The notes: a model not told the origin generated them from the sequence alone. Positions 43,904-56,300 are shown, counted from the first letter of the stretch. The stretch: 64,000 bases of DNA from Calliphora vicina (GCF_958450345.1 NC_088781.1:78009797-78073796); one strand, 5' to 3'. A program made the numbers and translations.

Positions 43904-44825
43904 ATGGATTTTAGCAAGAACATCAAGACTCTTAAAGGTGAAACTGAATGGCCAATGTGGAAAAGAAAGATTAGAGATCTTTTGGATTATCATGAAGGAA
44001 CTTTGGATGTAATTGATGGAATATTACATAAGCCAACTCCTCTAGAACCAACAGCCACAGCAGAACAAAAGAAATTGTATCAAGAACAAAGCGGTTTGTA
44101 CAGAAAAGCAAACAGTTATGCAAAATCGGTTTTGTGCAGTTCAATAAGTGATGACATTTACCAAAAAGTTATGGATAAAGAAAATGCTGCAGATGTGTGT
44201 GATGCTCTTAAAAATTTGTTTGAAGCAACAGCAAAAGATCAATTGTTCAAGATATGTGCAGATTTTTTCTCGTTCGTTTGGGATGAGAATCAAGATGTCA
44301 CAATGCATATTGCCAAATTAAAAGGATTATGGTTGGAATTCAACAATGGACTAAAAGAAAAGAATTTAAACGAATTACCAGATCTATTGCTAGTGGGTAT
44401 GATTTTGCACATACTACCATCAAAATTCGACACATTCAAATCAAGTTGGATGATGTTAAGCAAAAATGAATACAAAACATTTGAAGAGTTATGTATGCCA
44501 ATAACTATGTATCAAAGGAACTTTGGAAAAGGCGACATTACCTCCACTGAAGAAGCACTTGTTGCAAAACATAAATTTAAGAAATTTGAAAACTAACAAA
44601 ATTAACAAGAAGAATAGTGATGTTTGCAATTATTGTAAGAACAAAGGACATTGGGTACGTGATTGTCGTAAGTGGGCAGCTGATGGTAAGCCTGGTAAAG
44701 AAGCAAATGAAGACAAAGCTGTGAGTCAAAAGTGTTTGCCTGTTTTTTTTGTGAGGAAGCAAATGTGGTGCAATATGCCGATACCACATGTTGGTGGATT
44801 GACAATGGAGCAACACGCCATATAA
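43904..44825 (+). pseudogene. Copia gag (frameshifted)
   Basis: ATG 43904 (MDFSKNIKTLKGETEWPMWK) opens a Copia-type gag with the WPMWKRKIRDLL start and LKGLWLEFNNGL region, to a stop at 44596. The zinc knuckle CNYCKNKGHWVRDC is in another frame (44523-44825). The protease site follows as WWIDNGATRHI near 44795-44825, again shifted; the usual DSGA reads DNGA. About 125 bp of leader separates the start from the CAG duplication. Confidence 0.88.
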
Positions 44826-47344
44826 TAGTAAAGACAATTTTAAAGATTTTGAGTCGTTTTCAAGTCCAAATTTCATAAGAGTAGCAGGTAAAGAAGTACT
44901 GCAAGCAATTGGTAAAGGTACAATAGAAATTGAATCGAAAGTCAAAAACAAATCAGAGAGACTATGTTTAACAGACGTTTGGTATGTACCTAACTTCACA
45001 AGGAATTTATTCTCAGTGCTATCAGCTCAGGAGAAACAACCAAACAGCAGATTTATATCGACAGCTACCAGCTGTAAACTATTTGTTGATAATGAAATAG
45101 TCTTATGTGGGTCAAGATCAGTAGGTGGTTCACTTTATAAAGCCAATATAAAAGCGATAAAGCAGTATGGTATGGAACAAGTTAATGAAGTTCAAGATTC
45201 CGATTTACTTCAACTTTATCATGAAAGATGGGGTCACCAAGACAAACGACACATACAGAAGATGCATAAATTAGAAATGGGTGTTACTGTTAAAGATGAT
45301 AAAACTATATGTGAGCCGTGTATCTATGGAAAAGCTCATCGGTTGCCGCTTGGTCATAGAAATAAAGCTACATGTCCCGGTGAACTCGTGACAGCTGATG
45401 TCTGTGGACCATTTAGTGAGTCATTTTCTAAAAAGAGGTATCTGGTGATTTTTAAAGATTCATATACAAAGTATCGATTTGGGTTTGTTGTAAAACAAAA
45501 GTCTGAAGTTAAAGACTGCTTAGAAGAAGTTCTAATGTTAGCAAATAATCGTGGTCATCATATAAGAGAATTGTTAAGTGACAATGGTGGTGAGTTTGAC
45601 AACCATGAATTAAAGTCAATTCTAAAGAAGAATGGTGTCATGCAAAGACTAACAGCCCCTTATACGCCACAACAGAATTTTGCTATTGAAAGAGAAAATC
45701 ATACTGTTGTTGAGATGGCTCGTACATTCAAATATTCCAATACAGAAGCAATTAGTAATAACAGCAATATATGTACTAAACAGAACTGGCAAGTCATTAG
45801 TTGAAAATAAAAGTCCTTATGAATTATGGATGGGGAAGAAACCTAGAGTGCATCATTTAAGAATCATATCATGCGAATGTTATGTTCATATACCTAAGCA
45901 AAAGAGAAAGAAGATGGATGGTAAAGCTACAAAAGGCTTTCTTATTGGTTATGACGATGATGAGCGAGTTTACATCAAAGAGAAACATGAAGTTATACTT
46001 TCCAGAGATGTCAAATTTGTTGAGAAATTTAAATCATTCCTGTCTGATAATCAAAATGATAAAGAAGATGACAACAAAAATGTAAATGCTGAAGATGATA
46101 ATGAAGTTAAGCTTATGTTTGAAGATTACAGAAGTCAAAATACTAATAATAACGCCAATGAAGAACCTGAATTGATAGATGAAGAACAACAAAACGAAGA
46201 ATTGATAGAAGAAGAACAGCAAAGTGAAGAAGAACTTTTTGATGATGCTATAGAAGATGACTATTTAGATGAAATCGTAATATCAGATGATAATGTTCAA
46301 GAAGTTATTACTGATGACAATTCTGATTTAATATTATCAAAACGATTAAGAGATCGCACATTGATATCAAATCCTAGATATGATGACTTTGTTATGGAAA
46401 TTCAAGATTTTATAAATAAAATTTAAACCCCTATGAGCTATAAAGAAGCTATAAATGCTAAAGAAAGCAAACAGTGCATAAAAGCTATGGATTCTGAAAT
46501 TAATTCCCTAAAAGAAAACAAAACATGGGAATTGTCAGATCTTCCAAAAGGCGCAAAAGCTTTACCGTCAAGGTGGGTGTTCCGTGTAAATATGAATCCA
46601 GATGGTACAATAGAGAAGTTTAAATCCAGATTAGTTATAAAAGGATTTACACAGAGAGAAGGCATAGATTACATAGAAACCTTTAGCCCAGTAGCAAGAT
46701 TAGCAACAATACGTGCAGTGTTGAGTATAGCAGCTAGCAATAATATGCACCTATTTCAATTTGATGTTGCAACAGCTTTTCTTTACGGCGAATTAGAAGC
46801 AGAAATATTTACGAAACAACCTGAGGGCTATAGCGATGGTACAAAAAGAGTGTGTAAATTAATAAGAAGCTTGTATGGTTTAAAACATGCTCCTCGTTGC
46901 TGGAATAAAATATTTATTAAAGATTGGATTTAACGTTTGTGAAGCTGATCCGTGTCTATTCATAAGAATCAAAAATGGAAAGAAACTTATTTTGGTATTA
47001 TATGTAGATGACGGTTTGGTTGCAGGAACAGACGAAATTGAAGTTCAAAATTATGAATTATGTATTTAATGCTTGGTACTACACCAGATCTTGCATACAG
47101 TGTTGGATACTTGTCTAGAACTTTAGATAATCCCTCAAAAGAAGATATCGTCAGAGTAAAAAGAGTATTTAGATATATTGCTGGTACAAAAGAATATGGA
47201 ATTACTTATACTGCTGACAATAACTTAAAGTTCGAATGCTACAGTGATGCTGACTTTGGAGGCTGCTTAAAGACTGGTAGATCGACATCAGGAATAATAA
47301 TAAAATACGCTGGTGCTGTAATTTCATGGATGAGTCAAAGACAG
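44826..47344 (+). pseudogene. Copia integrase, RT and RNase H (frameshifted)
   Basis: 45016-45804: integrase with HERWGH ... CEPCIYGKAHRLP zinc motif, LVTADVCGPF, LLSDNGGEFD and PYTPQQNFAIEREN (second Asp and Glu present). 45680-46426: integrase C-terminus and a long acidic linker. 46433-46933: RT with WVFRVNMNPDGTIEKFKSRL, FSPVARLATIRAVLSIA and FQFDVATAFLYGELEAEIF (motif A). 46887-47069: catalytic LYVDDGLVAG; about 100 residues between this and RNase H are lost. 47060-47344: RNase H start with LECYSDAD-type motif (FECYSDADFGGC) and ISWMSQRQ, where the Gypsy begins. Confidence 0.9.
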
Positions 47345-48206
47345 CATCTCATCATCAAAACTAATTTCACCCGAGTAATCGTAATCTTGATGTTGTTCCA
47401 TCCAAGCAGGTATCAGATGCCAACGATTTCTTCGGTATGTGCCTTTGTCCGTCTTTACCAAATAAGAGCGCGGATATTCTAATTTCTCCATGATGATGTC
47501 ATAGCTCTTTAGATCTGTTATCCAAACTCGTTCCCCTTCTTTTAGTTCAGAAAGTTCTTTAGATTTGTGTCTCTTGTTGTAATTCATTTCATTTCTCTCT
47601 CTTATTTTCTCTTCACGTTCAATAACTTTCTGGTTGTCTACGTTCAATAATTTCGGCAATACTGGTAAATGTGTTTTAATTTTACGGCCCATCATAAGTT
47701 CCGCTGGTGAAAATCCGTTTCCAAGGGTGTAGATCTGTAACTAAGCAAAGCTTCATAATAGTTATCTTTATTTTTGTACAGGAGATATTTTGCAACCTTC
47801 ACTGCCGCTTCTATTGCTCCATTTGACTGACTAAAATAAGGGCTATTCGAATTGTGGGTGATGTTATAATTTTGCAGAATTTCCTAAAATTATAGGAGTC
47901 AAATTGGGTACCATTGTCCGTTCGTAAGACGGAGCAAATTCCAAAAGTAGCGAAGTACATTTTTAACCTTTCAATTACCATCAGGTCGGTTAATGATTTC
48001 AATCTATAAATTTCAAAATATCGTGAATAATAATCGGTAACTATCAAATACCATGAGTTGTCCTGTTTGCTTTTGAATAAATCGGCTGCTACTCTTTCCA
48101 TAGGTCTTGTGGGAATCTTGTCCTTAAAATATGGTTCTTTGGGATTAGCGCGATATTCTATACAAATATTACAGTCCTTAATTAATTTTTCCAATCCACC
48201 ACACAC
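47345..48206 (-). pseudogene. Gypsy-2 integrase (broken)
   Basis: 48206-47811: NICIEYRANPKEPYF, RVAADLFKSK (first Asp), VTDYYSRYFEI and LRTDNGTQF (second Asp). A frameshift follows before the Glu region, partly readable near 47815 as SQSNGAIEAAV. 47695-47345: the C-terminal domain GRKIKTHLPVLPK ... GERVWITDL and YRRNRWHLIP. The frame then leaves the element for Copia. Confidence 0.85.
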
Positions 48207-49374
48207 TTGCTACCGCCCTACGTCGGTATTTAGTCAGACCCTGATGTCCCATGTGAATAAATTTCAAAACTTCCTGTTGTAACTCGATAGGTATTATTAT
48301 CCTACTACCATGCAATACCAGATCTTCCACAACAGATATATCATTTCTATATTGGTAATACGGAACCATAATCTCTGGTATTTGATTTCTCGATGGCCAT
48401 CCACTGTAGCAAAAAACCCGTAACTTTTGTAGAATCGTATCATTCCTTTGAGCAGTTCTTATTTTCTCTAAGTAGTGATATTTTACTGGAAAACATCCAG
48501 AAATAAAATTAACATACATTTCAATTTCGTCTTCCAGTTCCTGTGATTTTCCTTCAATTTTCAAAGGGCTTCTGGATAACGCTATAATTAGCTCCTTTCC
48601 TGGAATATACACAATTTCATACATATATCGCATAAGACGCATTCTAAATATTTGTATCCTTAGGCTTAAGGTGTCAATTGGTTTCGTCTGAAGAAGCTGA
48701 ACTAAGGGCTTGTGATCTGTCTCAAATATAACATTTACACCATTAATGTATTCTGAAAATTTATCCGCTGCCCACACCAAAGCTAGAGCTTCACGTTCAA
48801 TCTGGAAGTACTTCCTTTCAGTATCCGTCATACTCCTTGATGTATATGCCACGAGTTGTCTCTTATTAGAAATTCCATCTATTTGCATAAGACATGCTCC
48901 TAGTAAGTAGCTCGATGCATCAGAACTGATTACGATTTGTTTCTCTGCATCAAAAAACGATAATGTAGGAGAATTGGAAATAAGTTCCTTAATTTCATTA
49001 AATTATTTATCTTGTATTGCTGACCATACAAATTCACTGCTCCCCACTAATGAGTTTAGTGGTTCAAGTACAGAAGATCTCATTTCTATGAATCTTGCAA
49101 GGTAATTTATCATTCCTAAGAATCTTTGGACTTCAACTTTACACGTGGGTTTTGGAAATTTAATAATCGACTCCACCCTTTCAGGATCTACTGATACGCC
49201 ATTCTTTGACAACACATATCCAAGGTATGTAACTTTTTCAACACCAAATACCGATTTATTTCTGTTAATGGTAATTCCCTCTTGAGACAAACGTTCCAAT
49301 ACTATCATTAACGTTTTATCATGTGACTCCTTCGTATCCCCAAATATAAGTATATCATCAATGTGCATTAACAA
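48178..49374 (-). pseudogene. Gypsy-2 RT C-half and RNase H
   Basis: 49374-49003: RT from LMHIDDILIFG, where the usual Tyr of Y-x-D-D is His, then VTYLGYVLSKNGVSVDPERV and RFLGMINYLARFI. A stop separates it from 48888-48178: RNase H with LVAYTSRSMTDTERKYFQIE, ALALVWAADKF, FETDHKPLVQLL and ALSRSPL, then the His-x-His part of the integrase zinc domain (HMGHQGL). Confidence 0.88.
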
Positions 49375-49380
49375 ATTTTC

Positions 49381-49395
49381 CCACCGCTGCCACCA
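49381..49395 (-). other. Gypsy-2 primer-binding site
   Basis: TGGTGGCAGCGGTGG on the minus strand, next to the LTR end TACTACA. The tRNA was not identified. Confidence 0.75.
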
Positions 49396-49595
49396 TGTAG
49401 TATTATTAAATAAAAGCCGGTTCCTTATTCAATAAAGCATATTCATGTGTTTATTTAATTCAATATATATAGAGTTACAAAAAGAATTCCAGAAAAACGT
49501 GTGTCTTATAAAAAGGTTAACTTAACAATATATTACAGAGTTGTATATACATTTTGACATTTACATGAAGAGAGTTGCCATAACTTCATACTACA
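49396..49595 (-). repeat. Gypsy-2 5' LTR
   Basis: 200 bp; on the minus strand begins TGTAGTATGAAG and ends AATACTACA. No partner LTR in the window. Confidence 0.75.
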
Positions 49596-49944
49596 CTTCT
49601 ACAACAGAAGCTGAAATTGTTGCTGCTACTGAAGCTACCAAAGAAATTATATGGTTAAAAAGGCTATATTCCGAGTTAATTGGATAGAAAGATGTTCCTG
49701 TATTGCAAGTGGACAATAAGCTGCAATAAGATTAGCTCATAATCCAGAGTTTCATCGTCGTACTAAACACATTGCGTTGAAACATTTCTTCATTCGTGAA
49801 AAGGTATCGGAAAATTAAATTTGTGTTACACGAATATCAACTGAAGACCAACTAGCTGATTTGATGACGAAACCACTACAAGCAACAAGGTTGAAATATT
49901 TAATAAGTAATTTGGAACTTTCAAATGTTAACAAATTATCTTAA
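49596..49944 (+). pseudogene. Copia RNase H C-terminus
   Basis: STTEAEIVAATEATKEIIWL, then after stops HRRTKHIALKHFFIREKV and STEDQLADLMTKPL, the usual end of Copia pol. Four in-frame stops. It is followed by ATCTTAACAAGGGA, the polypurine tract, and the 3' LTR. Confidence 0.9.
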
Positions 49945-49951
49945 CAAGGGA

Positions 49952-50081
49952 TGTTAATAATGAATTTTTGTTAAGATTTAGTTAACACCCTTTTTGTATT
50001 TATAATTTTTAGAAGCTTGTTTTGTATTTGATAAATGTTTTTTAATTAATATTCATTCGAAAATAAACTTTTACAATAAAA
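49952..50081 (+). repeat. Copia 3' LTR
   Basis: 130 bp, matching 37285-37414. Confidence 0.88.
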
Positions 50082-50198
50082 AATAGAACACCATAAGATT
50101 CGTTGTACATACATACATATTTTAAAATCAAATGTAAATCATATACACATTTGATTTACAAAGTGTCGCAAAGTTTAAAAATTCTTCGATTTCGTCCC

Positions 50199-50587
50199 CT
50201 AGATTAATTCTAGTGATGAAAATGATATTTTACCATATGATGACAATATGACTATATCATGTAGTGATGAAAGTGCCGTCGAACCAATTCCAAACCGATT
50301 TAAGGAAAAAAAATTCCTTAAAAAATGTGTTAGCTCATTTTTTTGGACCATTTTTACTTTTTAACGTATTTTGTTTTTATTGTTTAAGTAAATTAAATAA
50401 ATATATTTTTATTGATTTTTTTATGCGATTTTGTTCTGATTTTTTAATTAAAATCTGAATTCATGCGGTTTTTCAGAATTTTGGAACGAATCATTAGTTT
50501 TATATGAAGCTAGAGTATCGTTGTATGCGAATTCAATTTAAGCGATTTTTTTGGAACGCATCTATCGCATAAAACGAGACCTGAGAC
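50199..50587 (+). other. Possible pogo/Tigger-like DNA transposon remnant
   Basis: A short frame reads SSDENDILPYDDN and SDESAVEP, the acidic style of pogo-type transposase tails. About 250 bp later comes a GCATAAAACGAGACCTGA motif similar to Tigger-type ends. No partner end or catalytic motif; weak call. Confidence 0.3.
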
Positions 50588-50674
50588 AATTAACCAAATT
50601 TTGTCATTTATATCTCACTAGCTAAAACCCGGTGTGCTTCGCTATCCGTACCGTAAAGATTTACAATATATTTA

Positions 50675-51051
50675 CCCCCATTTTCTCAATCTCTGGTTAT
50701 TTTTTATCGTGACGATAAACTGACAGTTCTCATACAAAAAAAATGTTAATTGGAGGTTTATCGTTACGAAAAATGATAACCAGGGGGGTTACTCTCTATT
50801 GCGATGCGAAAGAAAAATCGTACAATTGGTACCCTTTATTGCGTTTTCGCATCGCACACAAATTAGTTTAAAATGTTTTTATTTACAAGTTTTGACATTT
50901 TATTTTGTCATTCTTCGCTATTGTTCTTTTTGCGAAAGCGTTTGCGTAGACGATACAGAGTACAAAATTGTATTCTAAACGCATTTACCTTTCGCATCGA
51001 AATTGCTTTCGCATCGCAATAGAGAGTAACCCCCCAGATATTGAGAATATG
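50675..51051. mobile_element. MITE A, interrupted by MITE B
   Basis: Left end CATTTTCTCAATCTCTGG, right end the complement of CATATTCTCAATATCTGG, and a longer inverted repeat around TTATCGTnACGAAAAATGATA. MITE B sits in its right arm. Boundaries approximate. Confidence 0.6.
50783..51035. mobile_element. MITE B (about 253 bp)
   Basis: Terminal inverted repeats GGGGGGTTACTCTCTATTGC, extending by GATGCGAAAG, on both ends. Flanked by AG or nothing definite. Non-coding. Confidence 0.85.
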
Positions 51052-51059
51052 TTGGTTAG

Positions 51060-51209
51060 TCTATCTGAAATTAGTTTCTGTTCATGTGAAAAACATGGAT
51101 TTTCTAGATTTAGTCCGCAAATTTGCAAAGACTGACCTTGAGCTTTATCAATTGTCATTGCAAATACTAAGCAAATAGGAAACTGCAATCGAATAAAATC
51201 AAATGGCAT
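51060..51209 (-). pseudogene. Helitron helicase C-terminal motif
   Basis: MPFDFIRLQFPICLVFAMTI then DKAQGQSLQICGLNLENPCF, the late PIF1-helicase motifs of Helitrons (usually TINKAQGQS). Coding sense ends after CFSHEQ. Confidence 0.88.
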
Positions 51210-51335
51210 TTCCGAAGTTATAATTCGGTCGCTCCGATTAGATTGTTCATTAATTGCCTTACTGTAAGTCGAGTGCCATTACAAATACGCAAACAATCAT
51301 ACAAACAAACACACATTCACTTTTATATATATAGA

Positions 51336-52017
51336 TAAGGGTTTCAAATGTATACAAATTTTAACATTTACTTAATATTGTTTGTTGTTGGTAGTCCGCG
51401 CACTTCTGTACTAAAAATTAATATTGATAGCTGCTATAGCTTTCCCTATATATAATTTGTCATTATATATATGGAAGGTACCACGCCCACTTTTGCCCAT
51501 TTTTGGCCTAAATATGTAATTCATACAAAGTTCATTGCTTTACATATCAAAATTATACACATAGATATGATGTTTAGTATTTAGTTTGTATGGGATGTGC
51601 CACGCCCACTATTGATAGTCCACCCATTCTTGTCCTAACTATTAATATTGATGATAGAATAACCGTGCAAAATTTATTGACTCTATCTATATCCCATATA
51701 ATAAATGTTTTAATTATCATCATATGGGAGGTGCCACGCCCTCTGTGGCTTCTAGTCTCATTTTGGCCTCAAATATTTATACAAACGGAGGTATTGCTCA
51801 TGCAAAATTTGAGGACTATAGCTATTATAGTTTCCAAAATATTTGTTATTTAAAATTAACTTTGTATGGGAGGTACCACGCCCACTTGAAAATTCAAAAC
51901 AAAAAGTATCCTATTGTTCCTTCCAGATATTGAAAAACACACTCAAAATTTCAAGCAAATCTGGTTAGCTGTTTAGCCGTCTATAGACGTCAATCCAATA
52001 AATATACATATATACAT
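51336..52017. repeat. Repeat unit A, copy 1 (GCCACGCCC motif)
   Basis: About 680 bp with four internal TATGGGAGGTGCCACGCCC-like motifs 118-141 bp apart (51472, 51590, 51723, 51864). Repeated at 54460-55165. Non-coding. Confidence 0.85.
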
Positions 52018-54451
52018 TAGAGTGACAGCCGATTTTTTTTTCTTAGATTTCAAAGAGTGCCGGGTGGAATATTGTGACACTAGGCCTAAATGTTAAGTGC
52101 TGAAAATTTGAGCCAAATCGGGCAACGATTTCTGGACGCGCATCGAGGTCAAAGTTCAGATATATGCAAAATTATACTATTTATATGGAATAAATAGGTG
52201 AAACTCGTTAAATTTCTGCATTGTTTTCTAGAAATGTATAGATTTATTTATATTAATGAATATTACATTAAAAAAAATTTTTTGGAAGTTAACCCTGCAT
52301 CTCCTTTGGGTCAAAATGACCCAAAAACTGTATTATCGCCAAAATTCGGGAAAAATGCAAATTTTTCAGATATTTTAAAAATTTTGCTACTAAATAAATA
52401 CTTTTGCAATTGAATGCAAAATAATCGAAATGTGTACGTAATTATCGTTGTAATGAGATATAAATGACAAAATTTGGTTAAAAAATTTTAAAGTTATTAC
52501 AAATTCGCCAGACCATTAACGTGTTTCAGGCCACTTGAACATAAAATTTAGAAAAAAAATTAACATATTTCGAGAAAATTTAAAATAAAGGCTAATTTTT
52601 ATTTAAAATATATCCGTATTTACTTGTGTACGAGTTTTTGTCTTCGTAGGATATCGTTAACCTATTCGCTGGTATGGCCAAAAAAAAATATTTTTTTTAA
52701 CGGCCGTTTCGAATCTCCATTTTCAAATTTTTAAAAATTTTGTTAAAGAAATTTCAGAATTTTTTGATCATCACATTGGGATTTATTGAGATCAAAATAG
52801 GGAATAAAAATATGAAAAAATTATGTCAATACCTCTTACAGTTTTTCCGTACCTGCGATTTAAATTTTGCGATTTTCAAGAAAAACAAATTTTTTGTCCG
52901 TATTTAGGCGAATGAGCCCAATTTCCTTAATGTTATAAACTTTAACTAAAACCTATTCATAATATTATAGTCCTTGTAATTTTAAATATGGTCTGAAAGT
53001 TTTACTAAAATCGGAAAACGATAACCTTAAATCGTGAAGGTCAAAGGTCAAATTTTTCAATATTTGGAATTTCTAAAGAAAAGATAGCGAAATGTTATAT
53101 ATTTTTGGGCCGATTTTAATGAAACTTGAGCAAAATATACATTGGGGTCTAACATTTACAACAACAGTGCAAAAATGGATTTAGTCCTTTAAGAGCACTT
53201 GGGGTCAAAATGGCTGTGTTTTTCGTGATTTTAAATGTTGAGGGTAATTTGGACCCCAAGTGCTGCTAAGAGTTAAATTCCATTTTTGTGCCGTTATTTT
53301 AAATTCTGGACTTTAAGTTATACTTTCCTCAAGTCTCATTAAAATCGGCCCAAAAATATATAACATTTCGCCATCTTTTCTTTAGAAATTCAAAATATTG
53401 AAAAATTTGACCTTTGACCTTCACGATTTAAGGTTATCGTTTTCCGATTTTAGTAAAACTTTCAGACCATATTTAAAATTACAGGGACTATAATATTATG
53501 AATAGGTTTTAATTAAAATTTATAACATTAAGGAAATTGGGCTCATTCGCCTAAATATGGACAAAAAAATAGTTTTTCTTGAAAATCGCAAAATTTAAAT
53601 CGCAGGTACGGAAAAACTGGAAGAGGTATTGACATAATTTTTTCATATTTTTATTCCCTATTTTGATCTCAATAAATCCCAATGTGATGATCAAAAAATT
53701 CTGAAATTTGTTTAACAAAATTTTTAAAAATTTGAAAATGGAGATTTGAAACAGCCGTTAAAAAAAATTATTTTTTTTGGCCATCCCTCCAAATAGGTTA
53801 GCGGTACCCTACGAAGACACAAACTCATATACAAGTAAATATGGACATATTTTAAGTAAAAATGAGCTTTTATTTTAATTTTTCTCGAAATATCTTAATT
53901 TTTTTCCTAAATTTTTTGTTCAAGTGGCCTGAAACACGTTAATGGTCTGCCGAATTTGTAATAACTTTAAAATTTTTTAATCAAATTTTGTCATTTATAT
54001 CTCATTACAACGATAATTACGTACATATTTCGATTCTTTTGCATTCAATTGCTAAAGTATTTATTTAGTAGCAAAATTTTTTCAAAAACTGAAAAATTTG
54101 CATTTTTCTCTAATTTTAGCGATAATACAGTTTTTGGGTCATTTTGAACCAAAGGAGATACAGGGTTAATTTCCAAAATTTTTTTTTAATGTAATATTCA
54201 TTAATATAAATAAATCTATACATTTCTAGAAAACAATGCAGAAATTTAACGAGTTTCACCTATTTATTCCATATAAATAGTATAATTTTGCATATATCTG
54301 AACTTTGACCTCGATGCGCGTCCAGAAATCGTTGACCGATTTGGCTCAAATTTTCAGCACTTAACTTTTAGGCATAGTGTCACAATATTCCACCCGGCAC
54401 TCTTCAAAATTTTAACAAAAAATTTTTTCCATACAACTGATTGTCACTCTA
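52018..54451. mobile_element. 2.4-kb foldback element
   Basis: Two arms of about 1.2 kb, inverted and highly similar, around a short loop near 53213-53245. The ends are TAGAGTGACA and TGTCACTCTA, and an ATATACAT target duplication flanks it (52010-52017, 54452-54459). Arm fragments recur at 5603, 30950, 32385 and 50588. No ORF. Confidence 0.92.
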
Positions 54452-54459
54452 ATATACAT

Positions 54460-55165
54460 ATAAACACACATTCACTTTTACATATATAGATAAGGGTTTC
54501 AAATGTATACATATTATAACATTTACTTAATATTGTTGGTAGTCCGCGCACTTCTGTACTAAAAATTAATATTGATAGCTGCTATAGCTTCCCCTATATA
54601 TAATTTGTCATTATATCTATGGAAGGTGCCACGCCCACTTATGCTAGTTTGCCCATTTTTGGCCTAAATATGTAATTCATACAAAGTTTCATTGCTTTAC
54701 ATATCAAAATTATACACATAGATATGATTTTTAGTATTTTTAGGATGTGCCACGCCCACTATTGATAGTCCGCCCATTCTTGTCCTAACTATTAATATTG
54801 ATGATAAAATAACCGTGCAAAATTTATGGACTCTATCTCTTATTTAGTATCCCATATAATAGATTTTAATTATCAGCATATGGGAGGTGCCACGCCCTCT
54901 GTGGCTTCTACTCCCATTTTGGCCTTAAATATTTATACTAACGGTGGTATTGTTCATGCAAAATTTGAGGACTATAGCTATTATAGTTTCCAAAATATTT
55001 GATATTTAAAATTAACTTTGTATGGGAGGTACCACGCCCACTTGAAAATTCAAAACAAAAAGTATCCTATTGTTCCTTCCAGATATTGAAAAACATACAG
55101 TCAAAATTTCAAGCAAATCTGGTTAGCCGTCTATAGACGTCAAACCAACAAATATACATATAAAC
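54460..55165. repeat. Repeat unit A, copy 2
   Basis: Direct repeat of 51300-52017, starting at the AAACACACATTCACTTTTA block. A tandem A-A array was split by the foldback. Confidence 0.85.
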
Positions 55166-56300
55166 TATAGACGTGCAAGAGTGTAACTTAAAGTATTGTC
55201 AAAACAAGTATACCATATACATAGCTGTTACTATGGGTATAAATATGAGAATGAGTATAACTAATGTTGTATGGTTTTGCTTTTGCACACACACTATACT
55301 CTTAAAAACAAAAACAGTTGTTTATTGTTTTGTATTGAGTATGTCATAAACTTATTTTTTGCACACAAATAGCTGTTGTAACTACAAGTATTATAAAATA
55401 TTGTAGGTGAAACAAATATACAAGTGAACTTTGGTGAGTTGATGTGTATGTGCGAAAATTTATGTTTAAAAATGATTTTTAATTTTTCTCTTTTTTTTTG
55501 GTTTTTTAGATATGGCGGTCCTACGGAGGGTCGATTTTTTTTTCTATAATATCCCTATGTATATTGGCAATAAAATTCTAAATAAAATAAAAAAAACTTG
55601 CTAACAATTAACTTGTCCCTATAAAAAGTTAAACGCATCAAAAGTTGGAACATGTAAAAAGTGCCGTATTTTTGAAGTTTTTTTCCCAAAAAGGCCCATA
55701 TATTTTTTTCTTTTGTAGAAAAAAATTTCTTCGGGTCTATATCATACAATTTTTATATGATCCGGAAATTTTTATATAATACAAAAGCGTGTAAAGTAAA
55801 TTTTGGCTCACTTAAGCGGACACAGCACCGCCAAGACCTATCCAAACTTTGCCAATTTAAATAAAAAATTAGATTTGAGTAAAAAATTCTAAAAATGCAA
55901 AGCACCGATCCTCGAAAAAGCTTCATACTTGTATAACCGTATATGCTTCCTTAATATCTACAAATTTTTTTTCTATCACACGGTAAATAACGTCACAGTA
56001 GGCACTTTTCTAAAAAAAACTCAGTTTTTGTAACACATTTTACCCGGTTTAGGAATTTCGGTATTTAAAAATAAAAAAATTAAAAATTATAATGTGGTTT
56101 ATTTAAGAATAATTGAGTCTATTAGTTCCAAATCTTGTTATTATATCTTTAACCGTTAAAATTTTACATTAATTCAAATTGTATATTTTTCTCCATGTAA
56201 AATCACAATATTATATTTTTTTTAAGTTTTTAGGTAAATAACATCCCAAAAAAATTATTTGATTTTACTAAAATATCAATCAATCTTCAAGTCCTAAGGT

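Larger units (their letters stand above)
47345..49595 (-). mobile_element. Gypsy element 2, internally deleted, in Copia RNase H
   Basis: Minus strand. One LTR (49396-49595), a primer-binding site, then RT from the catalytic box onward, RNase H, integrase. Gag, protease and the RT N-half are missing, with RT joined about 20 bp after the primer-binding site. The 3' LTR is also absent: integrase runs straight into Copia at 47345. Confidence 0.88.
37285..50081 (+). mobile_element. Ty1/Copia element with deep nested insertions
   Basis: LTRs of 130 bp (37285-37414 and 49952-50081), both starting TGTTAATAATG. A Copia-type primer-binding site follows the first, and a polypurine tract (AAGGGA) precedes the second. 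Original length about 4.2 kb. A DNA element of 6.3 kb occupies the leader and a deleted Gypsy the RNase H. No matching target duplication was found. Confidence 0.92.
50618..51335 (-). mobile_element. Short Helitron with nested MITEs
   Basis: On the minus strand it begins TCTATATATATAAAAGTGAA (51335 downward) and ends GGGTTTTAGCTAG (50618), inserted between A and T: the TC...CTRR rule. It landed in a foldback fragment (50588-50617). A piece of helicase coding remains inside, and two MITEs have been inserted at 50675-51051. Confidence 0.75.

Noticed and set aside
50199..50455. piggyBac transposase N-terminus
   Set aside because: The acidic stretch is short and unspecific; the downstream end motif fits pogo/Tigger better, and even that is weak.
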